DNA from: Chlorogloeopsis fritschii PCC 6912
GTDB taxonomy: Bacteria; Cyanobacteriota; Cyanobacteriia; Cyanobacteriales; Nostocaceae
Length of the DNA: 64,000 nt
Assembly (NCBI RefSeq): GCF_000317285.1
Contig: NZ_AJLN01000116.1
Span: forward strand, 1 to 64,000
Reading direction: 5' to 3'
The translations under genes were made by a program, and so were the position numbers. Every line of letters begins with the position of its first letter. Within the stretch, counting starts at the first letter, position 1. Below, one piece after another: positions 36,755-46,343 of the stretch. The notes below the pieces were generated by a model. It was not told the DNA's origin, searched no databases, and saw nothing but the letters and a program-made list of their open reading frames with translations.

Positions 36755-37042
36755 GTGTCTCAAATACTATATTTTCTCATTCATACAATTCAACAGTTTT
36801 TAGTGCCCCTTTGTTTTATTACTGCCTGGGCATTACTTATTCTTGTTGCATGGAGTTTGTGGACAGCAGCACGCGATACCGTCAAGACAGCCAAGAATAT
36901 GCATCAAATTCCCTGCTCTAGCTGTCAATATTTTACCGATGATTATCGCCTCAAATGCACTGTCCACCCTTGTATCGCTAATACAGAAGAAGCAATAAAT
37001 TGTCTGGATTATCAAGCGAAAACAAATGCGATGTATTATTAG
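36755..37042 (+). CDS. Small membrane-anchored Cys-rich protein
   Basis: 95 residues, GTG start. One or two N-terminal hydrophobic helices (about 5-40), then a soluble tail with five cysteines: CSSCQYFTDDYRLKCTVHPC and a later C. The pattern CxxC...C...C suggests a metal or redox site. No family name is recognised. Stop TAG is followed by a GGGGACTAGGGACTGGGGAC repeat. Confidence 0.7.
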   Translation: MSQILYFLIHTIQQFLVPLCFITAWALLILVAWSLWTAARDTVKTAKNMHQIPCSSCQYFTDDYRLKCTVHPCIANTEEAINCLDYQAKTNAMYY

Positions 37043-37162
37043 GAATCGGGGACTAGGGACTGGGGACTGGGACAGATCAATTTAAAATTAAAAATGCAAA
37101 ATGCAAAAACTTTTAATTTTTACTTTTTAATTTTCTAGCCCCTAGCCCCTAGCCTCTAGTTC
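37043..37162. repeat. GGGGACTAGGGACTGGG / CTAGCCCCTAGCCCC inverted pair
   Basis: A G-rich arm (about 37049-37073) follows the stop of the small membrane protein and a C-rich arm (about 37136-37165) precedes the end of the ADH gene. They enclose a short run of A/T-only sequence. Same family as at 14520, 47655 and in gcvP. Confidence 0.65.
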
Positions 37163-38116
37163 CTAGTGCATTTCTAACAAAACCTTTAAAACACCTTTTG
37201 TTTGAGCATGAGCAAATGCTGCCAACCCTTCAGACAGGGAATAACGAGCATGAATTAATGGTTGTACGTCCACTTTGCCTTGAGCCAATACCTCCAATGC
37301 TAGTGGAAAAGGGCCGCAGCGTGAACCAATCAAAGTGATTTCATCTACTACCAATGAGGAAGCATCCAAGCTGAGATTGCCAGCATAGGTGCTTTTTAGT
37401 ACTAGCGTGCCACGAGGGCGTAACGCGCGACGAGCGATCGCAAATCCTTGGGCATTACCCGTACACTCTACAGAAACATCAAAAGCTTTGTCTGTAACAG
37501 CATCAGCAAAGCCTGTTTTTATCCCCCGTGCTTCTAAGTTAGCCAGTTTCTCAGGATGACGCCCCACCACTAACAACTCACAGCCACTCAAAGCCACTGT
37601 TTGTGCTACTAATTGCCCCAGCTTGCCATCCCCAACTACGAGAACTCTGTGGTTTGGCTGTAATGTTAACTGCTGCTGAATTTCCAGGGCTGCGGCTACA
37701 GGTTCGGTAAATGTTGCTACTTCTGTGGGAATACGATCCGGTACGATATGTAGATTCTCTACTGGTAAACAAAGATAGTCGGCAAAGGCTCCGTGACGGT
37801 TAACAATGCCAAGAACAGTGCGGTTTTCACAGTGAGTTGAGTTACCGCTGCGACAAAAGCGACACTGCCCGCAAACAGCGTTAATTTCGCCAACAACGCG
37901 TTGGTTTACAAGATTTTCTGGCCCTTGTTCTACAATGCCAACAAATTCATGCCCTAAAATGCCAGTGAAGGGATAATAACCTCTGGTAAGTTCTAAGTCA
38001 GTGTTGCAAATACCAGCGCACAAAACCCGCACCAAGGCTTCTCCTGGTGGTGGTTCAGGAATCGGAATGTCGCTAAGTAATTGCAGTTGTTTGTTTTCCA
38101 GCCAGAGTCCTTTCAT
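37163..38116 (-). CDS. Zinc-dependent alcohol dehydrogenase family protein (MDR)
   Basis: Medium-chain dehydrogenase. The catalytic-zinc region GICNTDLELTRGY and GHEFVG, the structural-zinc cysteines in CGQCRFCRSGNSTHC, and the Rossmann VVGDGKLGQLVAQ are all present. Start chosen at ATG 38116 (MKGLWLENKQ); the longer frame to 38149 overlaps the divergent gene. About 317 residues. It is oriented divergently from the ChaN-like gene with only 27 bases between starts. Substrate unknown. Confidence 0.9.
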   Translation of the reverse strand: MKGLWLENKQLQLLSDIPIPEPPPGEALVRVLCAGICNTDLELTRGYYPFTGILGHEFVGIVEQGPENLVNQRVVGEINAVCGQCRFCRSGNSTHCENRTVLGIVNRHGAFADYLCLPVENLHIVPDRIPTEVATFTEPVAAALEIQQQLTLQPNHRVLVVGDGKLGQLVAQTVALSGCELLVVGRHPEKLANLEARGIKTGFADAVTDKAFDVSVECTGNAQGFAIARRALRPRGTLVLKSTYAGNLSLDASSLVVDEITLIGSRCGPFPLALEVLAQGKVDVQPLIHARYSLSEGLAAFAHAQTKGVLKVLLEMH

Positions 38117-38143
38117 ATATAAAGCTGTACTGAGACACCCTTT

Positions 38144-39172
38144 ATGCAACCCAAGTTACAGTCATTGGCCAAAATATTAGCAAACAAGCAGCAAAGCTTT
38201 CAAACGAAAAAACTATTTTTTTACTTTTTATCTTTTACTGTTTACTTTCTACTCTCCGCCTTACCTGCTTGTGCCCAAACAGTAAAAAATTCCTGCCCTC
38301 CCAAATTAGTAATCGCTACACCGCCCAAAAATTTAGATACTATCTTTCCAAACTTGGATAAAACTTGTGGTGAAGCTGAAAAATTTATTTCCAGCCCTCA
38401 AAAAATGCTATCAGAATTAGCAAAGGTGGATGTAATATATTTGGGGGAAACTCATAGCAGAAGCCTCGATCACCAAAACCAACTCAAAATTATTCAAGAA
38501 CTTTACCAGCGTAACCCGAAAATAGCGATCGCGATGGAAATGTTCCAGCGCCCCTATCAAGGTGTCGTCAATGAATTTTTGGCAGGTAAACTAACAGAAG
38601 CACAACTACTTGAGAAAAGCCAATACGAAAAACGCTGGGGTTTCCCTTGGGAAAATTACGCGCCCATCCTCCGCTTTGCCAAACAAAAACAACTGCCCGT
38701 CTTAGCCTTAAACACCCCTACAGAAATTACTCGCAAAGTTGCCCGTCAAGGATTAGAAAGCCTCACACCCTCGGAACGGCAATTTATCCCTCCTTTTGCA
38801 GAAATTCGCACCGATAACCAAGAATATCGCGAACTAGCACTCCAAGCCTTTCAACACCATCAAGATGCAGGGCATGGTAACAGCCCTAGTGCAGAACGCT
38901 TTTTCTTGGCGCAAGTGTTATGGGATGAAACAATGGCAGAGGCAATCACCAAGTTTGTTAAAGCAAATCCAGAACACCAAGTGGTAGTGTTAGCTGGAGC
39001 GGGACATATTATCTACGGTTACGGTATTCCCAGCCGTGTAGAACGTCGGCTTGGCAATCAAAAGTTTACTCAGCGATCGGTTTTACTCAGTCCTTCTGAA
39101 GATGCGACAAAGGGTAAAACTCCAAGGGTGGCAGATTTTATTTTGGATAAGACAAGCCCTTTGGCTCCCTAA
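38144..39172 (+). CDS. ChaN-family lipoprotein
   Basis: 342 residues. Hydrophobic N-terminus (about 24-45) ends in ALPACAQ, a plausible lipobox or signal peptide. The ChaN domain has VIYLGETHSRSLDH, IAMEMFQRPYQG, and VVVLAGAGHIIYG, which are the family motifs including the GETH sequence. ChaN of Campylobacter binds heme and may have iron-uptake roles; in cyanobacteria the role is unknown. Divergent from the ADH gene. Confidence 0.88.
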   Translation: MQPKLQSLAKILANKQQSFQTKKLFFYFLSFTVYFLLSALPACAQTVKNSCPPKLVIATPPKNLDTIFPNLDKTCGEAEKFISSPQKMLSELAKVDVIYLGETHSRSLDHQNQLKIIQELYQRNPKIAIAMEMFQRPYQGVVNEFLAGKLTEAQLLEKSQYEKRWGFPWENYAPILRFAKQKQLPVLALNTPTEITRKVARQGLESLTPSERQFIPPFAEIRTDNQEYRELALQAFQHHQDAGHGNSPSAERFFLAQVLWDETMAEAITKFVKANPEHQVVVLAGAGHIIYGYGIPSRVERRLGNQKFTQRSVLLSPSEDATKGKTPRVADFILDKTSPLAP

Positions 39173-39272
39173 TCACTAAAGATTCTTTGGTGCTTAATAA
39201 TAAAATTATTGAAGAAACGTAAGACTATGAGAGTTGGAACCTTGTCTTTTTTTGCCTAAACTTGGTGTTGCA

Positions 39273-40240
39273 ATGAAGCCTAATAATGCTGAACTTATAC
39301 AACAACTTAGGGAAATTATTAGAGATCTTCATTTTCTAGCGAGAGTTATAAAAAATTTGAGCCATTTATTTGGGAAACAGATGAACATGGGATATTGTCA
39401 TTAGAAAAGTTTCTTCAATCTGAAGGATTTCTATTTCCATTAAACGCTAATATTCTCCTAGAGTTCGTTTCCTCATCAGCAAGCTGGAGTTCGAGTATTT
39501 GGGAGAGTTCTACGCCAAATGAAGTTGCTAGAAAGATGAGCCGGAAATATACAGAAATCATAGATTTTTTTAATTCTCACCTGAAGACGCTAGAGATTTA
39601 CCTAGTAAGCAACTTAGGTGAAGAAGGTTCCGATATCCGTAAAGAAGCAGTAAAAAAATCTAGAATTGGAAATCCCCAACTTTACTCATTATCAGTAGAC
39701 CAATTACATGAACCCTATAAAAGGGGAGAAATTTCTATTGAACAGGAAGCATTTCATATTATTGTTGGTGAAACTTTTGAAGGTGAGTGGTTAGGTATTG
39801 CTCCTAAAATGTCTTGTGACCGAACTAAAAGAGGTGGACAAAGGTTTTTACTGGCTGAACCTTTAGTTACTGAAAATACGATAAATATTAAACAAAATTT
39901 ATCAGAGCTTATTTTAGATCTGAAATTCTCTGTAGTTGAGTGTATGGCTTTCTACAGAAAGGAAAAAACTATTGTAGAAGCTGGCAGCATAAAACAAGAA
40001 CTGCTATATAGATTGCTGGGTTCTGTGGGATTTTTTAGAGCATTTACTTTTGAGGATTACTGTAATGAAGACCGCAGTAATTCTAATCAATTCCGTCTAT
40101 TGGATGAGTTTCTTAGATCAAACTTGACTAACTTACAAGAATATATAGTAGGTTTAAATGCAAGGTATTTTATCTACAGCGTTGGTCAGACAGAGGAAAA
40201 AGATGTGTTAGGTGTCTCAACGATGGCTACGTGGACTTGA
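39273..40240 (+). pseudogene. Frameshifted protein with two nuclease-A-inhibitor (NuiA)-like modules
   Basis: ATG 39273 opens a frame (MKPNNAELIQQLREIIRDLH) that soon hits a stop, while the frame continuing to 40240 opens just after it. Joining them at the TTTT run (39332-39335) gives HF-SSESYKKFEPFIWETDEH, close to the N-terminus of the Anabaena DNA/RNA nonspecific nuclease inhibitor NuiA (LLFMSESEYPFEVFLWE). One missing T would explain it. The protein has a NuiA-like C-terminal pattern twice: FHIIVGETFEGEWLGIAPKM and, at the end, YFIYSVGQTEEKDVLGVSTM. A second N-terminal-like segment (SELILDLKFSVVECMAFYR) lies between them. So it is a tandem inhibitor, broken in this sequence or subject to sequencing error. 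Confidence 0.72.
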
Positions 40241-40430
40241 AAATATACAGTTAATTAATATGTTTATAAAGGTTATAGCTAACTCCGAAGCGCAAGAAAG
40301 GTAAGCGATCGCATCTTGCCGAAAGCTTTGCCAGTATGGCTTGAGAGCAAGTAAGAAAATATTGAGGAGTAGGAAGAGGAATTGGTTTTTTTACCGATGC
40401 CCATTGTCCACCAACAACTAACCACTGTAC

Positions 40431-40663
40431 GGGCGGGTTTTTTGCCTATGATTTCTCTATTTCTCTTTCCCAGGCTCCAGCCTGGGAAAGCATTAATTGA
40501 GGCTCCGCCTCCTCCTCATGAGGCAGAGCCTCCAGTTTGCATCACCATGCAGAGCATGGTGATGAGAAATTAACCACCAACCACTAACTACTAACCACTG
40601 TACGGGCGGGTTTTAACAAAAATCTTTCTACAATGACGAAATATCTTTTCTATAAACCCGCCC
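40431..40663. repeat. Cluster of nested hairpin repeats
   Basis: A half copy of the GGGCGGGTTTT element at 40431, then hairpins CCCAGGCTCCAGCCTGGG, GGAGGCTCCGCCTCC-like with its partner GAGGCAGAGCCTCC, and CATCACCATGCAGAGCATGG, then a full GGGCGGGTTTT...AAACCCGCCC copy (40604-40663). The same flanking phrase CTAACCACTGTACGGGCGGG precedes both the half and full copies. The remainder of the 436-base gap contains no gene. Confidence 0.7.
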
Positions 40664-40676
40664 CTACTAACCACTT

Positions 40677-42446
40677 CTACGGCGTTCCCACTGCCCCAGA
40701 ATAAATCACACCTCGCTGCGTATCCATTGTCAAAATTGCTCCATCGCGAATCACCTGAGTTGCCTGCTTCACACCAACAATCACTGGCACGCCAAGACGC
40801 AAGCCAATTACTGCTGCGTGACAACTGAGACTTTCTTCTTCAGTAATAATACCGCCTGCTTTCCGAATCGCTTCTACAAAATCGGCATTAGTGCGGGGTG
40901 CAACCAGAATATCCCCAGGATTAAAGTTACTCGCATCCATGCCAGTGTGAGCGACTCTGGCTCTACCGCTAACAGAACCTTGTCCGAGTCCGATTCCTTG
41001 ACCGAGTACTGCTGTTACGACTTCTACCTTGATTAAATCTGTCGATCCAGAAACACCTTGCAGAGTACCCGCCGTCATCACTACCAAATCTCCCTCACAG
41101 ACAAGCTCATTCTCCAAAGCAACATTAATGGCTGCTTGAAATGTCTGACCGGCGGAAGGCAGTTCCAATACTAGTAGCGGTTTGACTCCCCATACCAATT
41201 GCAGTTGTCTGGCAACATTCACATGGGGTGTAACAGCCAAAATCGGCGTGTGGGGACGGAACTTAGAAACATTGCGGGCAGTGGCTCCGGTTTGCGTCAA
41301 GCTCATAATCGCTGCTGCTCCCAACTGTTCGGAAATTTGTCCGACTGCTTGGCTAATCGCGTTGGGAATAGAACGTTTGCTATCTTTTGCCTGGCTGGCA
41401 TTATTATTTTGTGCTGCTTCCTGCTCGATTCTTTCGGCAATACGTGCCATTGTTGCTACAGCTTCTACCGGGAACTTGCCCACAGCCGTTTCATTGGAGA
41501 GCATGACTGCATCCGTGCCATCGATAATCGCATTGGCTACATCCGACACCTCGGCACGGGTGGGACGAGGGTTGCTAACCATACTGTCCAACATTTGGGT
41601 GGCGGTGATGATTGGAATTCCCAAGCGATTGGCAGTGGCAATTAACTGTTTTTGCAGGATGGGCACATCTTCAGCTGGAAGTTCTACACCTAAATCCCCT
41701 CTAGCAACCATGACGCCATCACACAAAGCCAAAATCGCTTCCATTTGTTCAATGGCTTCGTGCTTTTCTATTTTGGCAATCACTGGTACTTGCTTGCCTG
41801 TGCTGGAAATGAGTTCTTTGATTTCGATTACATCTTGTGGGTTGCGGACAAAGGAAAGTGCTATCCAGTCTACACCTTGATCTAAACCGAACATGAGATC
41901 CTCGCGGTCTTTGTCGGTCATTGCTTTAACAGAAAGGTAGACTCCGGGAAAGTTCACACCTTTGTTATTAGAAAGTGTACCACCGACAGTGACGCGACAA
42001 TGCAAATCGCCTTTTTCTCGGTTTACCTCCTCTACCTGCATTTCTACTCGCCCGTCATCGAGGAGGATTTTTGCCCCTGTGGGAACTTCATCTGCTAAAT
42101 ATTCGTAGGTAACACAGCTAATATCCTGTGTGCCAACGACTGGGCGATTAGTTAAGGTGAAGCGATCGCCACGAGCCACTACTATCGATCCATTTTCAAA
42201 TTTCCCCAAGCGAATTTTCGGCCCTTGCAAATCTTGGAGAATACCCACTGGTTGATTTAACTCAAAGGCTATTTGCCGAATCAAACGAATATTGCGTTGA
42301 TGATCGGCATGAGAACCGTGGGAAAAGTTGAGTCGCAACGTTGTAGCACCAGCTTCAATAATAGCTTTAAGCATTTCTGGGCTACTGGTGGCAGGCCCGA
42401 TCGTGGCGACGATTTTTGTTCGGCGTACAGAATCTCTTAGTTGCAT
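40677..42446 (-). CDS. pyk: Pyruvate kinase with PEP-utilizing C-terminal domain
   Basis: 589 residues. Catalytic barrel and beta domain: TKIVATIGPATSSPEM start, RLNFSHGSHADHQRN, EKHEAIEQMEAILALCDGVM, MVARGDLGVELPAEDVP and ITATQMLDSM. After about residue 475 an extra domain (VSGRARVAHTGMD ... TEEESLSCHAAVIGLRLGVP) resembles the PEP-utilizing mobile/swivelling domain with a His, as in Bacillus-type and cyanobacterial pyruvate kinases. Makes ATP and pyruvate from PEP. Confidence 0.96.
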   Translation of the reverse strand: MQLRDSVRRTKIVATIGPATSSPEMLKAIIEAGATTLRLNFSHGSHADHQRNIRLIRQIAFELNQPVGILQDLQGPKIRLGKFENGSIVVARGDRFTLTNRPVVGTQDISCVTYEYLADEVPTGAKILLDDGRVEMQVEEVNREKGDLHCRVTVGGTLSNNKGVNFPGVYLSVKAMTDKDREDLMFGLDQGVDWIALSFVRNPQDVIEIKELISSTGKQVPVIAKIEKHEAIEQMEAILALCDGVMVARGDLGVELPAEDVPILQKQLIATANRLGIPIITATQMLDSMVSNPRPTRAEVSDVANAIIDGTDAVMLSNETAVGKFPVEAVATMARIAERIEQEAAQNNNASQAKDSKRSIPNAISQAVGQISEQLGAAAIMSLTQTGATARNVSKFRPHTPILAVTPHVNVARQLQLVWGVKPLLVLELPSAGQTFQAAINVALENELVCEGDLVVMTAGTLQGVSGSTDLIKVEVVTAVLGQGIGLGQGSVSGRARVAHTGMDASNFNPGDILVAPRTNADFVEAIRKAGGIITEEESLSCHAAVIGLRLGVPVIVGVKQATQVIRDGAILTMDTQRGVIYSGAVGTP

Positions 42447-42898
42447 AGGGGCTGAAACTTAGGAGCTACTCAGGGAATTATCGTAATTTGAAAGTCTACC
42501 TGTTGTCTGTGCCTGCTGAATCAGTCATTTCAGCTGGCTGTTGCTTGATCTGGAGGGAAGTCTTAAGGTGAGAGGGGATCGGGAAGAGGACACGGGGACA
42601 CAGAGAAAGAGGACTGGGGAACAAGGGGACAAGGAGAGATGGGGAAGCTGGGGGAGTTGGGGTAGATGAGGGAGTAAACGTGAATAACGATTCTCCCACT
42701 CTCCCCCTCTCCTTATCCTCTTCAAGTGTCCCTAGTACCCAGTCCCCTTTACACATCCTACTAATCAACTAAAGCTTAGAGTCTCGTCTGGAATCATACC
42801 TTTAATTAGCCCTGATATGCGAAGATAATCGATAAATCTTGCTATACAAAACTTTAAGTCTCTATAATTTTTCAGGGCGGATTGTAATTTATCTAAGG
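42447..42898. repeat. G-rich/C-rich spacer with shared GAGTAAACGTGAATAACG module
   Basis: About 42580-42720: AGGACACGGGGACACAGAGA-type G-rich arm, then GAGTAAACGTGAATAACGAT plus TCTCCC (42672-42697, same as 19050-19075), then a C-rich arm that includes CTCTCCCCCTCTCCTTATCC. The segment is a long imperfect hairpin. No gene is supported in 42447-42838. Confidence 0.65.
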
Positions 42899-43153
42899 AT
42901 GCGATCAAGATTAAAGTCGTTTATTTGCCGCTATTATCTGTTCAGTAGAGCAGTTCAGACAGTCACTGCTGTTCTATATTATTGGCTGGTGAAGTTAGTC
43001 GGCAAACAAAATCAAGCATTTGGTATCCCTGCAACAGCTTATCAGGAACCTGGCACGGTTCAATGGGCAGCTCTTGACCAAGAACCAATTGCCAAGGAGG
43101 ATAACTATGTAGGGAAAACTAAGTGCAGGCTACTCAGAATTGCTTCTGAATAG
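42899..43153 (+). CDS. Possible small protein, unrecognised
   Basis: An 85-codon frame from ATG 42899 (MRSRLKSFICRYYLFSRAVQ); it can extend upstream to 42839. It has a basic aromatic N-terminus, one moderately hydrophobic stretch (VQTVTAVLYYWLVKLVG) and a polar tail. No clear ribosome-binding site and no family resemblance. It could be a real small membrane-associated protein or a chance frame upstream of crtR. Low confidence. Confidence 0.3.
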   Translation: MRSRLKSFICRYYLFSRAVQTVTAVLYYWLVKLVGKQNQAFGIPATAYQEPGTVQWAALDQEPIAKEDNYVGKTKCRLLRIASE

Positions 43154-43327
43154 TCCATTAATCTTGATCGCAATACTTCCCTAAGTCATTGACTCCAAAG
43201 AAGTCATCCATCGATTTATCCCATTCTCAGGGAAGCTGCTACTCTCACTGTCAGCTGCCTTCTAGGGATTTTACGTGTCTATGCCCTCACACCAACTAAC
43301 AAAATTTGAGTAAGTAAGGAGTTTGCG

Positions 43328-44227
43328 ATGCTCGTGTCGGAGGCACGGAAGCCACTGACAGTCCCCCCAAAAGAATTATTAGCGCCTCCCGGTGGTTTAA
43401 ATCCAACACTGCTAATGTTTTTAGCAGCAGTGGGAATTGTTGTGCTATCTTGTCTGGGTTACTGGGTTTGGCATTGGCCGCATTGGTTATCTTTTGTCAT
43501 GAACATTCTTGCCTTACATATTTCTGGCACGGTGATTCATGATGCCTGTCACCAAGCCGCCCATCGCAATAAGATAATTAATGCGATGCTAGGACATGGT
43601 AGTGCTTTGATGCTGGTTTTTGCCTTTCCGGTGTTTACACGGGTGCATTTACAGCATCATGCTCATGTCAACGATCCAAAAGATGACCCAGATCACTTTG
43701 TCTCTACTGGCGGGCCATTATGGCTGATAGCGGTACGTTTTTTCTATCATGAAGTGTTTTTCTTTAAACGTCGCCTCTGGCGAAAATACGAGCTTTTAGA
43801 ATGGTTGGCAAGCCGCTTATTTGTAGTGGCAATTATCTATCTTTCGGTACAGTACCACTTTTTGGGTTATGTTCTAAATTTTTGGTTCGTACCTTCTGGC
43901 ATCGTTGGTTTAACATTGGGGTTATTTTTTGATTACTTGCCCCATCGTCCCTTTGTGGAGCGCGATCGCTGGAAAAATGCCCGCGTCTATGCAAACCCGA
44001 TTCTCAATATTCTCATTCTCGGACAGAATTACCACTTAATTCATCATTTGTGGCCTTCTATTCCCTGGTACAATTATCAACCCACATACTATCTCATGAA
44101 GCCTCTTCTAGATGAAAAAGGTAGTTACCAATCGTTAGGATTACTACAAAAAAAAGACTTTTTTGCTTTCGTTTATGACATTTTTTTAGGAATTCGTTTT
44201 CATCATCAAAAACCAGAGGAAAGCTAG
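43328..44227 (+). CDS. crtR: Beta-carotene hydroxylase CrtR
   Basis: Membrane di-iron hydroxylase that makes zeaxanthin or related 3-hydroxy carotenoids. Histidine motifs HDACHQAAH, HLQHHAHVNDPKDDPDH and NYHLIHHLWPSIPWYNY are all present in order, with membrane helices before and between. ATG 43328 is supported by AAGGAG (43317-43322). 299 residues, typical. Cyanobacterial CrtR may also act on myxoxanthophyll precursors. Confidence 0.95.
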   Translation: MLVSEARKPLTVPPKELLAPPGGLNPTLLMFLAAVGIVVLSCLGYWVWHWPHWLSFVMNILALHISGTVIHDACHQAAHRNKIINAMLGHGSALMLVFAFPVFTRVHLQHHAHVNDPKDDPDHFVSTGGPLWLIAVRFFYHEVFFFKRRLWRKYELLEWLASRLFVVAIIYLSVQYHFLGYVLNFWFVPSGIVGLTLGLFFDYLPHRPFVERDRWKNARVYANPILNILILGQNYHLIHHLWPSIPWYNYQPTYYLMKPLLDEKGSYQSLGLLQKKDFFAFVYDIFLGIRFHHQKPEES

Positions 44228-44255
44228 CAAAGAAATAATTGGGTTGTACAAACAA

Positions 44256-44276
44256 AGTCCACGTTAGGTGGACTTC
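44256..44276 (-). terminator. Hairpin between convergent crtR and aroH
   Basis: AAGTCCAC and GTGGACTT (8-base arms, GTTAG loop). On the minus strand the stem is followed by TTTGTTTGT, so it best fits termination of aroH; the plus-strand side is A-rich. Confidence 0.5.
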
Positions 44277-44314
44277 ATAAAAAAACCGCCCATATTGAGA
44301 TTTTCTGCGCCTGA

Positions 44315-44695
44315 TTACAGAGGTTGGGGCAAACTCCAATCAGGACGTAACTCGGCGGCATGACGCAAATATGTATGGTAAATTGGGTCGGAGGCTGGCA
44401 GGTAGGCATGAATTAATAGCCGGATGCATCGCTCCAAACTGCCCTGAACATACATTTGTTGTACATCTAACATGGCGACGCAATCCCAATTGGGACGTTG
44501 GCGGGCGATCGCAGCTGGAAAAATTGCATCTAAATCTCGTGTCACTGTAAAAGTCACGCTCACAATATTTGATGGATGCAGATGGTTGCGTTTTTCCAGT
44601 TCATCCATTAACTCCATGACAGCTTCTCGCATCGCTTCCAGCGTATTTTCCGAGGCTGTTGTTGCACCGCGAATCGCCCGCATTCGCCACTCCAC
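44315..44695 (-). CDS. aroH: Chorismate mutase, AroH class
   Basis: Catalyses chorismate to prephenate, for phenylalanine and tyrosine. 126 residues, AroH fold: MRAIRGATTASENTLEAM, SVTFTVTRDLDAIFPAA, and ERCIRLLIHAYLP. The active-site Arg in RGATT and ERCIRLLIH match the Bacillus AroH pattern. GTG start at 44695 is supported by AAGGAGG (44704-44710), eight bases away. Followed on the plus side of the gap by crtR, convergent. Confidence 0.94.
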   Translation of the reverse strand: MEWRMRAIRGATTASENTLEAMREAVMELMDELEKRNHLHPSNIVSVTFTVTRDLDAIFPAAIARQRPNWDCVAMLDVQQMYVQGSLERCIRLLIHAYLPASDPIYHTYLRHAAELRPDWSLPQPL

Positions 44696-44781
44696 TAATC
44701 AATCCTCCTTAAGATTCAGTCATTAAGTCATTATTCATTAGTTTGGGACTGCTGGATACAGGACAAATGACAAATGACGAT

Positions 44782-45603
44782 TTAAGGCCGATACAACCAC
44801 AAAGGTAAACCACTGGTAGACATTTCAAATTCCAACCAATCAATGCCACTGGCTAACCCAGATGAAACCTGACGAGTGCCTGGCAATAATCGACTTAACA
44901 AGGGTTTACGTTCTTCTAGTGTAAAGACTTGTGTCTTTTCTGGGTCAAGACCGACTAGCTCTGCTGCCCATCGACGTGCGTCTTCTTCGGTTCCTAATCT
45001 GTCTACAATACCCAATTCTAAAGCCTGCTGCCCGGTAAAAATTCGACCATCGGCGAAACTTTTTACAGCTTCTACTGCTAAATTCCGCCCCTCAGCTACT
45101 GTTTGCACGAACTGTTGGTAACTAGTATCAATCAATTCCTGTAAAATGTGTTGCTCAGGTTCAGTCAGTTCTCGGTCAAAAGCCAGAATGTCTTTATAGG
45201 GGCCAGATTTAATTACCTTAAAAGAAACACCGATTTTTTCTAGCAAGCGTTCCAAGTTGTTGCCACGCAAAATCACACCAATGCTACCCGTAATTGTACC
45301 TGGGTTAGCCATGATGTGTTGGGCACCCATACCAATGTATACACCCCCAGAAGCAGAAATATTGCCAAAACTAGCTATAATCTTGACTTTCTCGCGCAAA
45401 CGCTTCAAGGCACTGTATATCTCTTGAGAATCTCCCACTGTACCGCCAGGGCTATCAATACGTAGCAGTAGAGCCGGAAATTTTTTCTCTTCTACAGTTT
45501 TCAGGGCTTCTAAAACTCGCTTGCGAGTTGCACTACCGATCGCACCAGTAATTTCAATTCGAGCAATTTGTTTGCGAAACTTAGGCTTAAAAGGCCAAAT
45601 CAT
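44782..45603 (-). CDS. sppA: Signal peptide peptidase SppA, short form
   Basis: Serine protease that degrades cleaved signal peptides in the membrane. 273 residues, the single-domain Bacillus-like form. Catalytic Ser in FGNISASGGVYIGMGAQHI and the Lys in IKSGPYKDI; N-terminal RIEITGAIGS. Lacks a clear N-terminal transmembrane helix, so may be peripheral. Two strand neighbours, aroH and this gene, are separated by 86 bases. Confidence 0.92.
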   Translation of the reverse strand: MIWPFKPKFRKQIARIEITGAIGSATRKRVLEALKTVEEKKFPALLLRIDSPGGTVGDSQEIYSALKRLREKVKIIASFGNISASGGVYIGMGAQHIMANPGTITGSIGVILRGNNLERLLEKIGVSFKVIKSGPYKDILAFDRELTEPEQHILQELIDTSYQQFVQTVAEGRNLAVEAVKSFADGRIFTGQQALELGIVDRLGTEEDARRWAAELVGLDPEKTQVFTLEERKPLLSRLLPGTRQVSSGLASGIDWLEFEMSTSGLPLWLYRP

Positions 45604-46055
45604 GGGCAGTTAAAAACACCTCTAAATAGAATCTCAAAAACATAAATGCTAGTTTCACCTGCTTTTTTATTCCAAAGAAAATAAGCAGGTTTGACACTCA
45701 TCTGAATTGTAATTTAATTTTTACAACTTGCGTGTGCCTTTTTTATATGCTAACTTAACCGCCGCTAAAACTGCTTTGTAAAAGTTTAGGGTAAAAAGTC
45801 AAGACTGAACTTGAGTCATTTAATTTTAGATTTTGGATTAACTCTACAGATCGATCTGGGAGCTTGTAGCATCAAAGAAATATCAGACAAAGTAATTAAG
45901 TATTTTAGATTATAAATATTGTGATAAATAATAATTTACCTTTGCCAATCTTGTTTTAGATGGGGATGGCAATATTTTTGAACTTTTGGAAGTTAAGCTG
46001 CTTGCTAACTAATAAATCAACAATAGCAAATTTACTTTACGCATATTTATGTAAA
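45604..46055. other. AT-rich intergenic region, nothing recognised
   Basis: About 450 bases between two minus-strand genes. No repeat copy, RNA gene or supported small frame seen. Confidence 0.5.
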
Positions 46056-46343
46056 CTATCGTAAGATTTGACACCGATAGTAAGCATAAGTATCAAACAG
46101 TCCTCCTACAAAACCACAAGTCAAACTAATTACAAATAGTCCTCTGAAGGCAGTGCCACTACCAAAAATGACGAGAAACTGCAATATATGATTAGCGATC
46201 GCCTCACCCGCTCCTTGCAAGCCGGGAATGTAATCTATCAGCGATAAAATCAATAGTATCGCGCCAACAAGAAACATGGGGGCGACGAAACTGAGAATAA
46301 TCGTAAGCAATAGCGAGCGCAGAAAGTTCGTTAAAATCGTCAT
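46056..46343 (-). CDS. Small membrane protein, unrecognised
   Basis: 95 residues, two long hydrophobic helices (about 7-35 and 55-85), a conserved-looking DYIPGLQGAGEAIANHIL segment between, and a short Tyr-rich C-terminus. No catalytic motif. Likely real because the frame is hydrophobically patterned, but the function is unknown. Confidence 0.65.
   Translation of the reverse strand: MTILTNFLRSLLLTIILSFVAPMFLVGAILLILSLIDYIPGLQGAGEAIANHILQFLVIFGSGTAFRGLFVISLTCGFVGGLFDTYAYYRCQILR

Noticed and set aside
41182-41880. 232-codon plus-strand frame
   Set aside because: Antisense to pyruvate kinase, whose motifs fill the same bases.
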